Source of the DNA: Desulfogranum mediterraneum DSM 13871
Lineage (GTDB): Bacteria; Desulfobacterota; Desulfobulbia; Desulfobulbales; Desulfobulbaceae
Direction: 5' to 3'
Length of the DNA: 64,000 nt
Assembly (NCBI RefSeq): GCF_000429965.1
Contig: NZ_AUCW01000019.1
Location: forward strand, 1-64,000
In this document: in pieces, positions 33,382 to 42,686 of the stretch
Layout: every line of letters begins with the position of its first letter
How positions within the stretch are numbered: position 1 is the first letter of the stretch
The notes under the pieces: generated by a model
Told to the model about the DNA's origin: nothing
What the model saw: the letters and a program-made list of their open reading frames with translations, nothing else
Databases searched by the model: none
Position numbers and translations under genes: made by a program

Positions 33382-34233
33382 TCAGTTCTGATAGTGTGCT
33401 ATCCGTGCCTGCAGCGGAGCCAGCAGCGCTGCAGGCGGCCGGAGGCTCCCTGTGCCGCCGGCCATCACGTTGGCCGGCCGGGTGGCGCCGTGATAGTCGC
33501 TGCCACCGGTGGAGAGGAGTTGGAAGGTTTCGGCCAGGGCAGTTAATTTTTTCTTCATCTTCCTGGTGTGGGAGGGATAGTGGATCTCAATACCGTCGAG
33601 ACCATGGGAGGCCAACTCACGCAACAGTCCGTGGTGCAGTCGCATGGTGGGATCGAGCTGGCCGGGGTGGGCAAGGATGGCGGCACCGCCGGCCCGGTGA
33701 ATGGCAGCGATGGTGTCGATGACCGAATAGCAGAAACGGCTGTGCCAGGCGGCCCGGCCCCTGCCCAGATACTGTTTGAAGGCCTCGTTAAAGGAGCGGA
33801 CCACGCCCTTCTGAATGAGGAGGTTGGCGATATGGGGTCTGCCGGTCAGGCCGATCCCTGCCTCTGCGGCAACTTCCTCCAGGCTGATTTCAATACCTCC
33901 GGCCTGCAGCGTCTGGATAATTTTCAGGTTTCGCTCTTCTCTTCCGGCCTGGAGCTGCTGGAGCCAGTCGTGAAAAAGCGAATCCGCCGGGTCTATGCCG
34001 TAGCCCAGGATATGCATGGACTGGGCCCCATGGCGGGCACTGATTTCCACCCCGCTGAGGATGGTCAGCCCCTGGTCGCTGCCGTAGCTGCAGATCTCGG
34101 CGATCCCTGCCATGGTGTCGTGATCGGTCAGGGCCAGAGCGGTGATGCCCCGGGCCAGGGCCAGATCGACCAGCTCGGCAGGGCTGGCAGTCCCATCGGA
34201 GTAGATGGAGTGGGTATGCAGATCAACGCACAT
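33382..34233 (-). CDS. PHP-domain phosphoesterase (RNase AM/YciV-like)
   Basis: A 283-residue metal-dependent phosphoesterase. The start at MCVDLHTHSIYSDG (34233) is preferred because the PHP domain begins there; the 48 codons upstream in the open frame look non-conserved. Metal-binding motifs: DLHTHS, LTDHDTM, GVEISA, AILAHPG, and a C-terminal GSDYHG. The layout fits the family that hydrolyses 3',5'-nucleoside bisphosphates or 5' ends of RNA. It lies 38 bases upstream of the sigma-54 regulator gene on the same strand. Confidence 0.9.
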   Translation of the reverse strand: MCVDLHTHSIYSDGTASPAELVDLALARGITALALTDHDTMAGIAEICSYGSDQGLTILSGVEISARHGAQSMHILGYGIDPADSLFHDWLQQLQAGREERNLKIIQTLQAGGIEISLEEVAAEAGIGLTGRPHIANLLIQKGVVRSFNEAFKQYLGRGRAAWHSRFCYSVIDTIAAIHRAGGAAILAHPGQLDPTMRLHHGLLRELASHGLDGIEIHYPSHTRKMKKKLTALAETFQLLSTGGSDYHGATRPANVMAGGTGSLRPPAALLAPLQARIAHYQN

Positions 34234-34465
34234 AGGGTAGGGCCAATAGAGGTCAGCGGGAGGCCTGGGGGACAGCCTGGTTCCGGTTCTGCAGAGAATG
34301 AGCCTTTGCTCCATCCCTGGCCGGAACCAGCTCCAGGCAGAGAACTCCAGAGTACCCAGGAGTCCTCTTTTCTGCAAGAGTCAAATAAGAGTACAAAAAA
34401 CTCATGGTTGTCTTTCGCTGTTCATTTCTTATTTTTTGTATAAAAAGCCCAGTCAAGGAGCGAGC

Positions 34466-35278
34466 ATGCAGGATATCGAGCAAAAAATTGAAGAGCATCA
34501 TATCAGAGAGGAACCCTACTACCTGCCCACGGCCAACGAGCTTGCCGTCTCCCTGGCCGCCTATGCCACCGGCACCCCGATCCTCCTGAAAGGGCCTACC
34601 GGCTGCGGCAAGACCAGATTCATGCAGTACCTGGCCTGGAAGCTTAAGCGGCCCCTGATCACGGTTTCCTGCCATGACGACCTCTCCACCGGCGACCTGG
34701 TCGGACGCTACCTGATCCAGGCAGGGGAGGCGGTCTGGCATGACGGCCCCTTGACCATGGCCGTGCGCAGGGGGGCTATCTGTTACCTGGATGAGATCGT
34801 CGAGGCCCGCAAGGACACCACCGTGGTGATCCATCCCCTGGCGGACGATCGCCGGGAGCTGCCGGTGGAGAAAAAGGGGGAACTCCTGGTTGCCCCTCCC
34901 GAATTCATGCTGGCGGTCTCCTATAACCCAGGCTACCAGAGTGTGCTCAAGGACCTCAAGCCTTCGACCAGGCAGCGTTTTCTTGCCCTGGACTTTGACT
35001 ATCCGAGCCTGGAGAGAGAGGCGGAGATTGTCGCCAGTGAAGCCGGGGTCGAGTCCTCTCTGGCCCGTTCCCTGGTCAAACTGGCCCGGATGACCCGGGG
35101 CCTCAAGGATTCCGGTCTGGTGGAAGGGGCCAGCACCCGCCTCTTGATTCAGGCAGGTAAGCTGGTGGTTCAGGGCATCCCGATCCATTCGGCCTGCAGG
35201 GTTGCCATCACCCAGCCCCTAAGCGACGATCCGGAACTGTTGGCTGCTCTGGACGAGATGGTCCGTTCCCTGTTCTAA
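34466..35278 (+). CDS. MoxR/CbbQ/NorQ-type AAA+ ATPase
   Basis: A 270-residue AAA+ of the CbbQ/NirQ/NorQ branch. It has Walker A GPTGCGKTRFMQ (about 43), SCHDDLSTGDLVGRYL (the characteristic CbbQ pore-loop region), Walker B AICYLDEIVEA, and the sensor VSYNPGYQS with the arginine finger segment LKPSTRQRF. The ATG at 34466 has AAGGAG. The next gene begins 3 bases after its stop and encodes the VWA partner. Such pairs remodel or activate metalloenzymes (Rubisco, nitric oxide reductase). Confidence 0.92.
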   Translation: MQDIEQKIEEHHIREEPYYLPTANELAVSLAAYATGTPILLKGPTGCGKTRFMQYLAWKLKRPLITVSCHDDLSTGDLVGRYLIQAGEAVWHDGPLTMAVRRGAICYLDEIVEARKDTTVVIHPLADDRRELPVEKKGELLVAPPEFMLAVSYNPGYQSVLKDLKPSTRQRFLALDFDYPSLEREAEIVASEAGVESSLARSLVKLARMTRGLKDSGLVEGASTRLLIQAGKLVVQGIPIHSACRVAITQPLSDDPELLAALDEMVRSLF

Positions 35279-35281
35279 GCC

Positions 35282-37567
35282 ATGAACGACGCAAGCCTGA
35301 AACAGCTCTTCTATCGCCTGGTTGCCCCCTCGCTGCCCAACGAGTGGGACGTGGAAGAGGCCCTGGAGGGTTTGAGCGGCGCCGATGAGCAGCTCGTTAC
35401 CGCCTTTCTGGAACAGGTGCCGATGATCTGGCCGGTGTCCCATTCGCTCTGCTTCCTCTGTATCTCCCAGGGTGAAAAGATCGGTGCCCATCTCAAGCCG
35501 GAGATGATCAGCCCCTGGTTCAAGGGGGTACTGGATAACTATGAGCGCCACGGGCTGCGGGGAGCCCAGCAATTTATCGATGATGTCCCCAACTTCATGG
35601 CCTGTGTGCAGGGGCGGAGGGGTCTGCTGCTGGAAGAGGCACAGGGCAGGTTACAGCCCTATGTCAACGGCCTGGCCGGGAGAGAGGTCCCCCTCCTGCC
35701 TGGGGAGCAGCTCTTCACCGATACCTGTTCGATCTTTCTGCCCAGAGCCCTGCGTATCCGGGGCAGCAGCGAAGAGGGCTTCCTGATCTACAAGTTTATG
35801 GTCAGCTTTCAGTGGGGTATCATCGCCCTGGGTACCCTGGCCATCAAGGGTCATGAGCAGGGTGCAGCCCAGAGCCACCCCCTTAAACGATTCTTTGCCG
35901 ATTTTCCCGAATCCGAGACTGGCAGAGGGCTCTACTATTTTTTTGAGACCGTCAGGGTTCTGAGCTATCTGCAACAGGAACTGCCTGGCCTGATCCGCCA
36001 GATCAGCCCCCTGAGCCGGCAGCTCTTTGGCCGTGAGCCGGCAGGAGCGTTCTCACCGCCAGAGCTCTTGTTTGAACGCTGTTGGCAGGGCCGTAGCCAG
36101 TTGGCTGGGCCGGATCACGCCTCCCTGCTGAGCCTGGTTAAAGGGTGGTGCCTTCGCTGTCAGGAGCCCCAGGCCAATCGCAGCCTCAGCATGACCGCGG
36201 CCGTTGAGGTCTATGGAGGGCTTGAACAGTGCGGCCGGCTGCCCCTGGTCTGGGAACCCCTGCTCTTCCAAGGGGCCATCCAACTGGAGGCGGTCTGCAG
36301 GGCTGCCTTAAAGCAGCGCCAGGAGCGGCATGAGCTCTTTGTTGCCTCTCTCTCCAGCCACCTGCTCCAGCTGCCCCCAAGGGCAGCCGATGATGCCGAC
36401 ACCTCCGGCGAGGAGGAGCAGGAGCAGGAACAGCGGAGCCCGGCCCCAGGCCAGAGTGATCAGGCCATGATCTTTGAACAGCGCTCCACAGGGGAGCACC
36501 CTGGCCAGCGCCTCCTCTCCATCACCATCGATAACCAGGAGGTGGAGCTCAACGCCGAACTGAGTGAACTGGCCGGAGCAATCAGCGAGGATCTCGGCGA
36601 GCTGCCTAAAACCTATATCAGCAGTGCCGTGGGCAAGGCCGGCAGGAGCCGTGGGGCCCCCGATCTCCACCCCGATGAAGAGGGGCCGGAGATCAAGGCC
36701 CCGCTGGTCTATGATGAGTGGGATTACCGGCGCCAGGGGTATCGTAAGAACTGGTGTCTGCTCAGGGAAAAGGAGATTCCTGCGGTCACCTCCTCGTTCA
36801 TGGCAGAAACCCTGACAAAATATCGCGGCCAGATACTCCAACTCCGCCGCCAGTTCGAACTGATGCAGACCAGGGAACGTTTTGTCCGCCGCCAGCGCGA
36901 CGGTGATGAGATCGATTTTGACGCCCTGGTAGAGACCCTGGCTGACAGCGCGGCCGGCTACCCGCCGTCGGATCGCCTCTTTATCCGTCTGCAGCGTGAC
37001 CAGCGTGAGATCGCCGTGATCCTGCTGGTGGATATGTCCAACTCCACCCAGGGCTGGGTGGGGAAATCCATCAAGGAGGCCCTGGTGCTGCTCAGTGAGG
37101 CCATGGAGATGCTCAACGATCGCTACGCCATCTACGGTTTTTCAGGGATGCGGAGGCTCCGTTGTGAGGTCTATCCCCTCAAGACCCTGGATGAAGCCTA
37201 CTCCTCCACGGTGCGAAAACGGATTGGCTCCATCTCTCCCAGGGAGTATACCCGGATGGCTCCTGCCATCCGTCATATGATCTCGCTGCTGAAACCGGTG
37301 GAGGCCAGGTTACGCTTGCTGCTCATCCTTTCCGATGGTAAACCAGAAGACTATGATGACTATAAGGGCAGCTATGCCATCGAGGATACCAGGCATGCCC
37401 TGTTTGAGGCCAAGGCTGCCGGCATTCAATCCTTTGGGATCACCATCGATCGCCATGCCCAATCCTACATGGGCCATATGTACGGGCCGGCCAACTGCAT
37501 CTTTGTCGATGACATAAATCGGCTGCCGGCCCTGGTCCCTGAAATCTATCGCACCCTGACCAGCTGA
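35282..37567 (+). CDS. VWA-domain protein, CbbO/NorD-type partner of the AAA+ ATPase
   Basis: A 761-residue protein whose last 190 residues form a von Willebrand A domain with an intact MIDAS (DMSNS, then later T and D: ILSDGKPEDYDDYKG). The N-terminal 500 residues are helical with an acidic, glutamate-rich stretch near 375-395, as in CbbO/NorD. It acts as a substrate adaptor for the preceding ATPase. No Rubisco or nitric oxide reductase gene is in the window, so the client enzyme is unknown. The start is 3 bases after the AAA+ stop. Confidence 0.9.
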   Translation: MNDASLKQLFYRLVAPSLPNEWDVEEALEGLSGADEQLVTAFLEQVPMIWPVSHSLCFLCISQGEKIGAHLKPEMISPWFKGVLDNYERHGLRGAQQFIDDVPNFMACVQGRRGLLLEEAQGRLQPYVNGLAGREVPLLPGEQLFTDTCSIFLPRALRIRGSSEEGFLIYKFMVSFQWGIIALGTLAIKGHEQGAAQSHPLKRFFADFPESETGRGLYYFFETVRVLSYLQQELPGLIRQISPLSRQLFGREPAGAFSPPELLFERCWQGRSQLAGPDHASLLSLVKGWCLRCQEPQANRSLSMTAAVEVYGGLEQCGRLPLVWEPLLFQGAIQLEAVCRAALKQRQERHELFVASLSSHLLQLPPRAADDADTSGEEEQEQEQRSPAPGQSDQAMIFEQRSTGEHPGQRLLSITIDNQEVELNAELSELAGAISEDLGELPKTYISSAVGKAGRSRGAPDLHPDEEGPEIKAPLVYDEWDYRRQGYRKNWCLLREKEIPAVTSSFMAETLTKYRGQILQLRRQFELMQTRERFVRRQRDGDEIDFDALVETLADSAAGYPPSDRLFIRLQRDQREIAVILLVDMSNSTQGWVGKSIKEALVLLSEAMEMLNDRYAIYGFSGMRRLRCEVYPLKTLDEAYSSTVRKRIGSISPREYTRMAPAIRHMISLLKPVEARLRLLLILSDGKPEDYDDYKGSYAIEDTRHALFEAKAAGIQSFGITIDRHAQSYMGHMYGPANCIFVDDINRLPALVPEIYRTLTS

Positions 37568-37634
37568 CTCCATAGAAGAGCGGGCTGGCCGGAAAGGTGT
37601 GGCAGGTCTGCCGTTTTCCCGAGGTCTTTTGCCC

Positions 37635-38423
37635 ATGCGCTTACTCTGTTTATCGCTCTGTTTCTGCCTGCTGGCCGGCTGTCTGTTTTCCCCGCTTAGC
37701 CAGGCAAGGGAACTGAATCCCGACGAGAGGATCATCCGCTATAAGGTCGATGCCTACCGCTATTACACCGGCAAGGGCAAGCCCCGCAACTATGGCCGGG
37801 CCTTCAGGCTCTACCGCCAGGCTGCTCTCCTGGGGGATCCTGAGGCACAGTTCATTGTCGGAGGAATGCTCTACAGGGGACAGGGAACGGATCCGGATCA
37901 GCAGCAGGCCTTTACCTGGTTGCTCAAGGCCGCCAAGCAGGGCAAGAGCTCGCCTGAATCCATGGCGATTATCGGGGGGATGTTTCTGCGGGGAAGCGGT
38001 GTGCCCCAGAATTACAGCGAGGCAAGGAGGTGGCTGGAACCGGCAGCCAGGGCCGGTCGGCTGGAGGCGATCAATGACCTGGCCTATATCCTCTATCACG
38101 GTCTGGCCGGAGAGCAGGATATGGCCGGAGCCCTGGCACTCTACACCAAGGCGGCCATGCAAAAAGACCCGCTGGCCCAGGCCAATGTCGGCATGATGTA
38201 TGCCACCGGCACCGGCACCGGGGTCGATCGTGCCAGGGGCTATGCCTGGTATTCCCTGGCTGCCAGCCAGGGCAATACCATGGCCGTGATCCAGCGCAAC
38301 AATCTGATGGTCGAAATGAGCTGGGAAGAGTTGAATCATGCCCAGGCGATTTCGCTCCAGCTCTTTCAGCAGATCGAACAGTTCGACGGTGGAGATGGGG
38401 TCAGCATCGGCCCGGCAGAGTAG
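37635..38423 (+). CDS. Sel1-repeat (TPR-like) lipoprotein
   Basis: A 262-residue exported protein. The signal ends in LLAGC, a lipobox, so it is probably lipid-anchored. At least four Sel1-like repeats follow (for example AFRLYRQAALLGDPEAQFIVGGMLYRGQG and ALALYTKAAMQKDPLAQANVG), each about 36 residues. Sel1 proteins are scaffolds for protein-protein contacts. An in-frame start 12 codons upstream would spoil the signal peptide, so 37635 was chosen. Confidence 0.87.
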   Translation: MRLLCLSLCFCLLAGCLFSPLSQARELNPDERIIRYKVDAYRYYTGKGKPRNYGRAFRLYRQAALLGDPEAQFIVGGMLYRGQGTDPDQQQAFTWLLKAAKQGKSSPESMAIIGGMFLRGSGVPQNYSEARRWLEPAARAGRLEAINDLAYILYHGLAGEQDMAGALALYTKAAMQKDPLAQANVGMMYATGTGTGVDRARGYAWYSLAASQGNTMAVIQRNNLMVEMSWEELNHAQAISLQLFQQIEQFDGGDGVSIGPAE

Positions 38424-38492
38424 GAGCTTTGAACGGGGATATGGGTGCAGACTCTCGGCCGGGGGCCGGGCAGGTGGGCCAGGCCAGGGCGG

Positions 38493-39467
38493 CTAGCCTT
38501 CTGCAGCGATCTTTTGGTTAAAGACCTCCAGTAACTCCTGGAGATCCGCACTGTCGTAGACCTGTTTGCGCAGTTGGGCAGCCCCGGGCAACTCGGCAAA
38601 GTAGCGGCCGGCATGGTTTTTTATCCGAAAGAGCATCTGTTTGTTGGGCAGGTACTGCTCGGCCAACTCAAGGTGACGCACCACCTGGGATAACCGCCCC
38701 TGCAGGGTTGCCGGTCGACCCTGCAGGGAAAAGGCCCAGGGGTTGCCCAAGGCCCCGCGTCCGATCATGATGCCGTCGCAGCCGGTCTGAGCCATCCGCT
38801 CCACGCCCTCCCTGTGACTGAGGACATCACCGTTGCCGATTACCGGCAGAGCTACCGCCTCCTTGACCGCCTGGACTACGGACCAGTCCGCACTGCCGCT
38901 GAATCCCTGGGACCAAGAACGGGCATGGACCGTCACCGCAGCGGCACCTGCCTCTTCCGCCATCTGAGCAAATTCAACGGCAGTGATATGATCCAGGGTC
39001 CAGCCGCTGCGAAACTTGACCGTCACCGGCAGCTGGGTGTTGGCCCTGACGGCCTGGATAATGGCGCGGGCCCGTTCAGGGTCCCTCATCAGGGCGGAAC
39101 CTGCCCCCTTCTTGATCACCTTTCGCACCGGGCAGCCCATGTTGATATCGATCAGGTCAACCGGATAGGTGGAGACCAGTGCTGCTGCGCGGCCCATCAT
39201 CTCCGGATCGCTGCCAAAGAGCTGAATCCCCACAGGACGTTCCTCTGGAGAGGAGTTCATCAGGACCAGGGTATTCTTCTGCCCGTAGACCAGCCCATGG
39301 CAGCTGACCATCTCGGAGAAGCAGAGGGCAGCCCCGTTTTCCCGACAGAGAATCCGGAAGGCCAGGTCCGTATAACCGGCCAGCGGGGCAAGGACAAAGG
39401 GGGAGGCGAGCTGTATGGGGCCCAGGTTCAAGGGAGGAAGCTCTGAATCGCTCATCTGTGTTGTCAT
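38493..39467 (-). CDS. dus: tRNA-dihydrouridine synthase
   Basis: A 324-residue FMN enzyme reducing uridines in tRNA D-loops. It has APLAGYTDLAFR, the catalytic cysteine segment MGCPVRKVIKKGAGSALM, VTVHARSWSQGFSG, NGDV and MIGRGALGNPWAF. The KKGAGSALM stretch fits the DusB-like class. It lies downstream of lptE but is separated by a strong terminator, so it is probably transcribed from its own promoter. Confidence 0.94.
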   Translation of the reverse strand: MTTQMSDSELPPLNLGPIQLASPFVLAPLAGYTDLAFRILCRENGAALCFSEMVSCHGLVYGQKNTLVLMNSSPEERPVGIQLFGSDPEMMGRAAALVSTYPVDLIDINMGCPVRKVIKKGAGSALMRDPERARAIIQAVRANTQLPVTVKFRSGWTLDHITAVEFAQMAEEAGAAAVTVHARSWSQGFSGSADWSVVQAVKEAVALPVIGNGDVLSHREGVERMAQTGCDGIMIGRGALGNPWAFSLQGRPATLQGRLSQVVRHLELAEQYLPNKQMLFRIKNHAGRYFAELPGAAQLRKQVYDSADLQELLEVFNQKIAAEG

Positions 39468-39478
39468 TGTGATTGGAT

Positions 39479-39516
39479 AAAAAAAGGCGCTCCGGAATCT
39501 CTCCAGGAGCGCCTTG
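39479..39516 (-). terminator. Rho-independent terminator after lptE
   Basis: AAGGCGCTCC and GGAGCGCCTT flank a 12-base loop. On the minus strand the stem is followed by TTTTTTT. It lies 22 bases after the lptE stop and closes the leuS-lptE transcript. Confidence 0.92.
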
Positions 39517-39537
39517 GTTGGATGGGGTGTTTCGGGC

Positions 39538-40083
39538 CTAGTTGGTCACGGCCGTGGTCTGGCTGTTCTGGCGTCTGATTTTTTTCAGGGTTCCCAGGTA
39601 GATGGACTCTGAGAGATCATCGACAATCGTGGCCAGGGTCTCGTCCTCAATGGTGGCATTGGGGGTTTGGGCAGGATAGTCCTCGGTCCATAACTGCTGG
39701 GGAACCTCCCAGAGGATCTCTCCGGATTGCAGATCCTTCAGCACATAGCGGACTCCAAGGCGGACCTTGATGTCGGTGGCGTTGGACTGGCCGTCCCAGG
39801 AGATGCTGGGCAGGGAGATGGAGACGATCTCACCGGCCATAATCAGGTCGGCAGCCCCCCGGTCCTTGGTCAGGTTGATGGATTCCGACTTCAAGAACCA
39901 GCGTGAGAGGGATTGGTAGATCTGCGCATCCAGGCCCAGCTTGTTGGTGCGGTTCTCCCAGGTAGGCATGTAGATTACCCGACTCGGTCCGTCGTAGACA
40001 TGGGGAAAGTAGTAGGCGCTACAGCTGCAGAGGCAGAGCACCAGCAGGGCAATGACGGCAAGGCCACGGAATTTGATGTTCAC
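39538..40083 (-). CDS. lptE: LPS-assembly lipoprotein LptE-like
   Basis: A 181-residue lipoprotein of the LptE family, the plug of the LptD outer-membrane LPS translocon. The GTG at 40083 has AAGGAG seven bases upstream. The signal (RGLAVIALLVLCLCSC) ends in a cysteine lipobox. The mature part has SRVIYMPTWENRT and the repeated pattern of LptE including GVRYVLKDLQSGEILWE. An ATG at 40140 overlaps the leuS stop, but would give an overlong signal region. Confidence 0.82.
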   Translation of the reverse strand: MNIKFRGLAVIALLVLCLCSCSAYYFPHVYDGPSRVIYMPTWENRTNKLGLDAQIYQSLSRWFLKSESINLTKDRGAADLIMAGEIVSISLPSISWDGQSNATDIKVRLGVRYVLKDLQSGEILWEVPQQLWTEDYPAQTPNATIEDETLATIVDDLSESIYLGTLKKIRRQNSQTTAVTN

Positions 40084-40136
40084 GGTCTCTCTCCTTGATT
40101 GCTTAGGGGACAGGCATCCTCTCAGGCCGTGCCTGA

Positions 40137-42614
40137 TCATGCCACAATATTAACCAGTTTCTTTTTAACTACAATAACTTTCTTGGGCTGTTTCTCCTGG
40201 AGGAAGTTGACCACCTTCTCATTGGCCAGGGCCAGCTCCTTGAGGGGTTCATCCTCGATATCGCTGGCCACCTCCAGCTTGGCTCGCACCTTGCCGTTGA
40301 CCTGGACCACGATGGTCAGCTGCTCCTCCTTGACGGCCTCGCGGTCATAGCTCGGCCAGCGGGCGCTATCCAGGGTGGTCCCATGGCCGGTGGCCTCCCA
40401 GAGTTCCGCACTGAAGTGGGGGACCATGGGGTAGAGCAGCACCAGCACCGTTTCCAGGGCCTCCCTGACCACCGCCGGTGGAATCTCTTCCGCTGCAGAA
40501 ACCAGGGTGGTGGTCAGGTTGACCAGCTCCATGATCCCAGAGATGGCGGTGTTGAAGTGAAAGTTGGATTCGATGTTTTCGCTGACCCGTTGAATGGTCT
40601 GATGGGTCTTGCGATGCAGTTGCTTGGCCGCACCCTGGAGCTGCTCCGCTTCAACGGGGTCCGAGGCCGTGCAGCAGCCGAGCTGTTGGTGGACCAGACG
40701 ATGCACCCGGTTGAGAAAGCGGGAGGCACCCTCAACCCCCTGGGCATTCCACTCCAGATCGCGTTCCGGCGGGGCGGCAAACAGAGAGAAGAGCCGGACC
40801 GTATCTGCGCCGAACTGTTTGATCAGTTCGTCGGGATCCACCACATTGCCCTTGGATTTGGACATCTTGGCGCCGTTTTTTATCACCATCCCCTGGGTCA
40901 GCAGGTTGACAAAGGGTTCGTCGATCTGGAGGTAGCCCAGGTCGCGGAGTACCTTGGTGAAAAAGCGGGAGTAGAGCAGGTGGAGGATGGCGTGTTCCAC
41001 CCCGCCGATATACTGATCCACGCCGAGCCAGTGGTTGGCAGCCTCTTTATCGATGGGGCCGTCGGTGTACTGGGGGTTGGTATAGCGAACATAGTACCAG
41101 GAGGACTCCACAAAGGTGTCCATGGTGTCGGTCTCCCGGCGGGCGTCGCGGCCGCAACAGGGGCAGCTGGCGGCGATGAACTCCTCCTGCTGGTGCAGGG
41201 GGGTATGGACACCACTCTCATGTTCGGCACCAGGCAGCACCACCGGCAGCTCTGTCACGGGTACCGGGACGATCCCGCATTCCTCGCAGTGGATCACCGG
41301 GATGGGCGCCCCCCAGTAGCGCTGCCTGGAGATCCCCCAGTCGCGCAGGCGAAAGGTGATATGGGGCTGGCCAAAGCCATGCTCCTGGGCATGAACGATC
41401 AGGGTCTGTTGGGCCGCGATGGAGTCCAGGCCGTCAAAGGCGCCGGAGTTGGCCAGGCGTCCGGGCTGGGTAAAGGCCTCTTCCATGGTGGCAGGGTCAA
41501 GCTGCTCCCCTTCCGGCTGAATCACCACCCGCACCGGCAGCTGATACTTGCGGGCAAACTCGAAGTCACGCTGGTCATGGGCAGGCACGGCCATGACCGC
41601 ACCTGTGCCGTACTCCATCAGCACGAAGTTGGCCACATAGATGGGCACCCGTTCGCCGTTATAGGGATTGATGCAGTAGCGGCCGGTGAATACCCCGGTC
41701 TTGTCCGGCTCCTTATCGGCGCTGGCACGCTGTTTTTCCAGTAGGGTGGCCTCGATATACTCCTGCACCGCCTGCTCCCGGTCGCTTCCCTGGATCAGGC
41801 TCGGGATCAGGGGGTGTTCAGCGGCCAGGGACATGAAGGTCACCCCAAAGATGGTATCCGGTCTGGTGGTGAAGATGGTGATCTGCTCCTCCATCTCCTC
41901 CACCTGAAAGTCACAGGCCAGGCCCGTGCTCTTGCCGATCCAGTTGCGCTGCATGGTCACGACCTTCTCCGGCCAGCCGCTGAGCTTGTCCAGGTCGGCA
42001 AGGAGTTCCTCGGCATAGTCGGTGATCTTGAAAAACCAGCCATACATGGTCTTGGGCACGACTGGCTGGTCGCAGCGCCAGCAGAGGCCGTCGACAACCT
42101 GTTCCCGGGCCAGCACGGTTTGACAGTCGTTACACCAGTTGACCGTGGTCTCCTTACGGTAAATCAACCCCTTTTCCAGCATCTCCAGAAAAAGCTGCTG
42201 TTCCCAACGATAGTACTTGGGGTTACAGGTGGCCAACTCGCGCTGCCAGTCATAACTGAGGCCCAGCTCCTTGAGCTGGGTGCGCATGTAGTCGATATTA
42301 TCGTAGGTCCAGGCGGCAGGGTGGATACCCCGCTTCATGGCGGCGTTCTCGGCGGGCAGGCCAAAGGCATCCCAGCCCATGGGATGGATGACATCATAGC
42401 CCTGGAGCCTTTTGTAGCGGGCAATCACGTCGCCAATGGAGTAGTTGCGAACATGGCCCATATGAATGCGGCCCGAGGGATAGGGAAACATCTCCAGGAC
42501 ATAGTATTTCTCACCCGCGGAGTTGTGGTCGACCCGGTAGGGGGTCTCGCTTTCCCAGCGCTGCTGCCATTTCTGTTCAATGGCCTGAAAGTCGTATTTG
42601 TCGGATATCTGCAT
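40137..42614 (-). CDS. leuS: Leucyl-tRNA synthetase
   Basis: Class I synthetase of 825 residues that charges tRNA-Leu. The HIGH motif is [13 protein letters not shown] (about 47-59), the zinc-type segments [10 protein letters not shown] and CCGRDA are present, the CP1 editing domain includes [12 protein letters not shown], and the KMSKS loop reads [13 protein letters not shown]. The C-terminal anticodon-binding and extra domains are intact. It is upstream of lptE. Confidence 0.97.
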   Translation of the reverse strand: MQISDKYDFQAIEQKWQQRWESETPYRVDHNSAGEKYYVLEMFPYPSGRIHMGHVRNYSIGDVIARYKRLQGYDVIHPMGWDAFGLPAENAAMKRGIHPAAWTYDNIDYMRTQLKELGLSYDWQRELATCNPKYYRWEQQLFLEMLEKGLIYRKETTVNWCNDCQTVLAREQVVDGLCWRCDQPVVPKTMYGWFFKITDYAEELLADLDKLSGWPEKVVTMQRNWIGKSTGLACDFQVEEMEEQITIFTTRPDTIFGVTFMSLAAEHPLIPSLIQGSDREQAVQEYIEATLLEKQRASADKEPDKTGVFTGRYCINPYNGERVPIYVANFVLMEYGTGAVMAVPAHDQRDFEFARKYQLPVRVVIQPEGEQLDPATMEEAFTQPGRLANSGAFDGLDSIAAQQTLIVHAQEHGFGQPHITFRLRDWGISRQRYWGAPIPVIHCEECGIVPVPVTELPVVLPGAEHESGVHTPLHQQEEFIAASCPCCGRDARRETDTMDTFVESSWYYVRYTNPQYTDGPIDKEAANHWLGVDQYIGGVEHAILHLLYSRFFTKVLRDLGYLQIDEPFVNLLTQGMVIKNGAKMSKSKGNVVDPDELIKQFGADTVRLFSLFAAPPERDLEWNAQGVEGASRFLNRVHRLVHQQLGCCTASDPVEAEQLQGAAKQLHRKTHQTIQRVSENIESNFHFNTAISGIMELVNLTTTLVSAAEEIPPAVVREALETVLVLLYPMVPHFSAELWEATGHGTTLDSARWPSYDREAVKEEQLTIVVQVNGKVRAKLEVASDIEDEPLKELALANEKVVNFLQEKQPKKVIVVKKKLVNIVA

Positions 42615-42686
42615 AGTAGGGTCAGTGGTGTATGGGAAGAGAGAAAACGGTAACAGGGTGGATCAGCCCTCTGGTCTGCTCCACGG

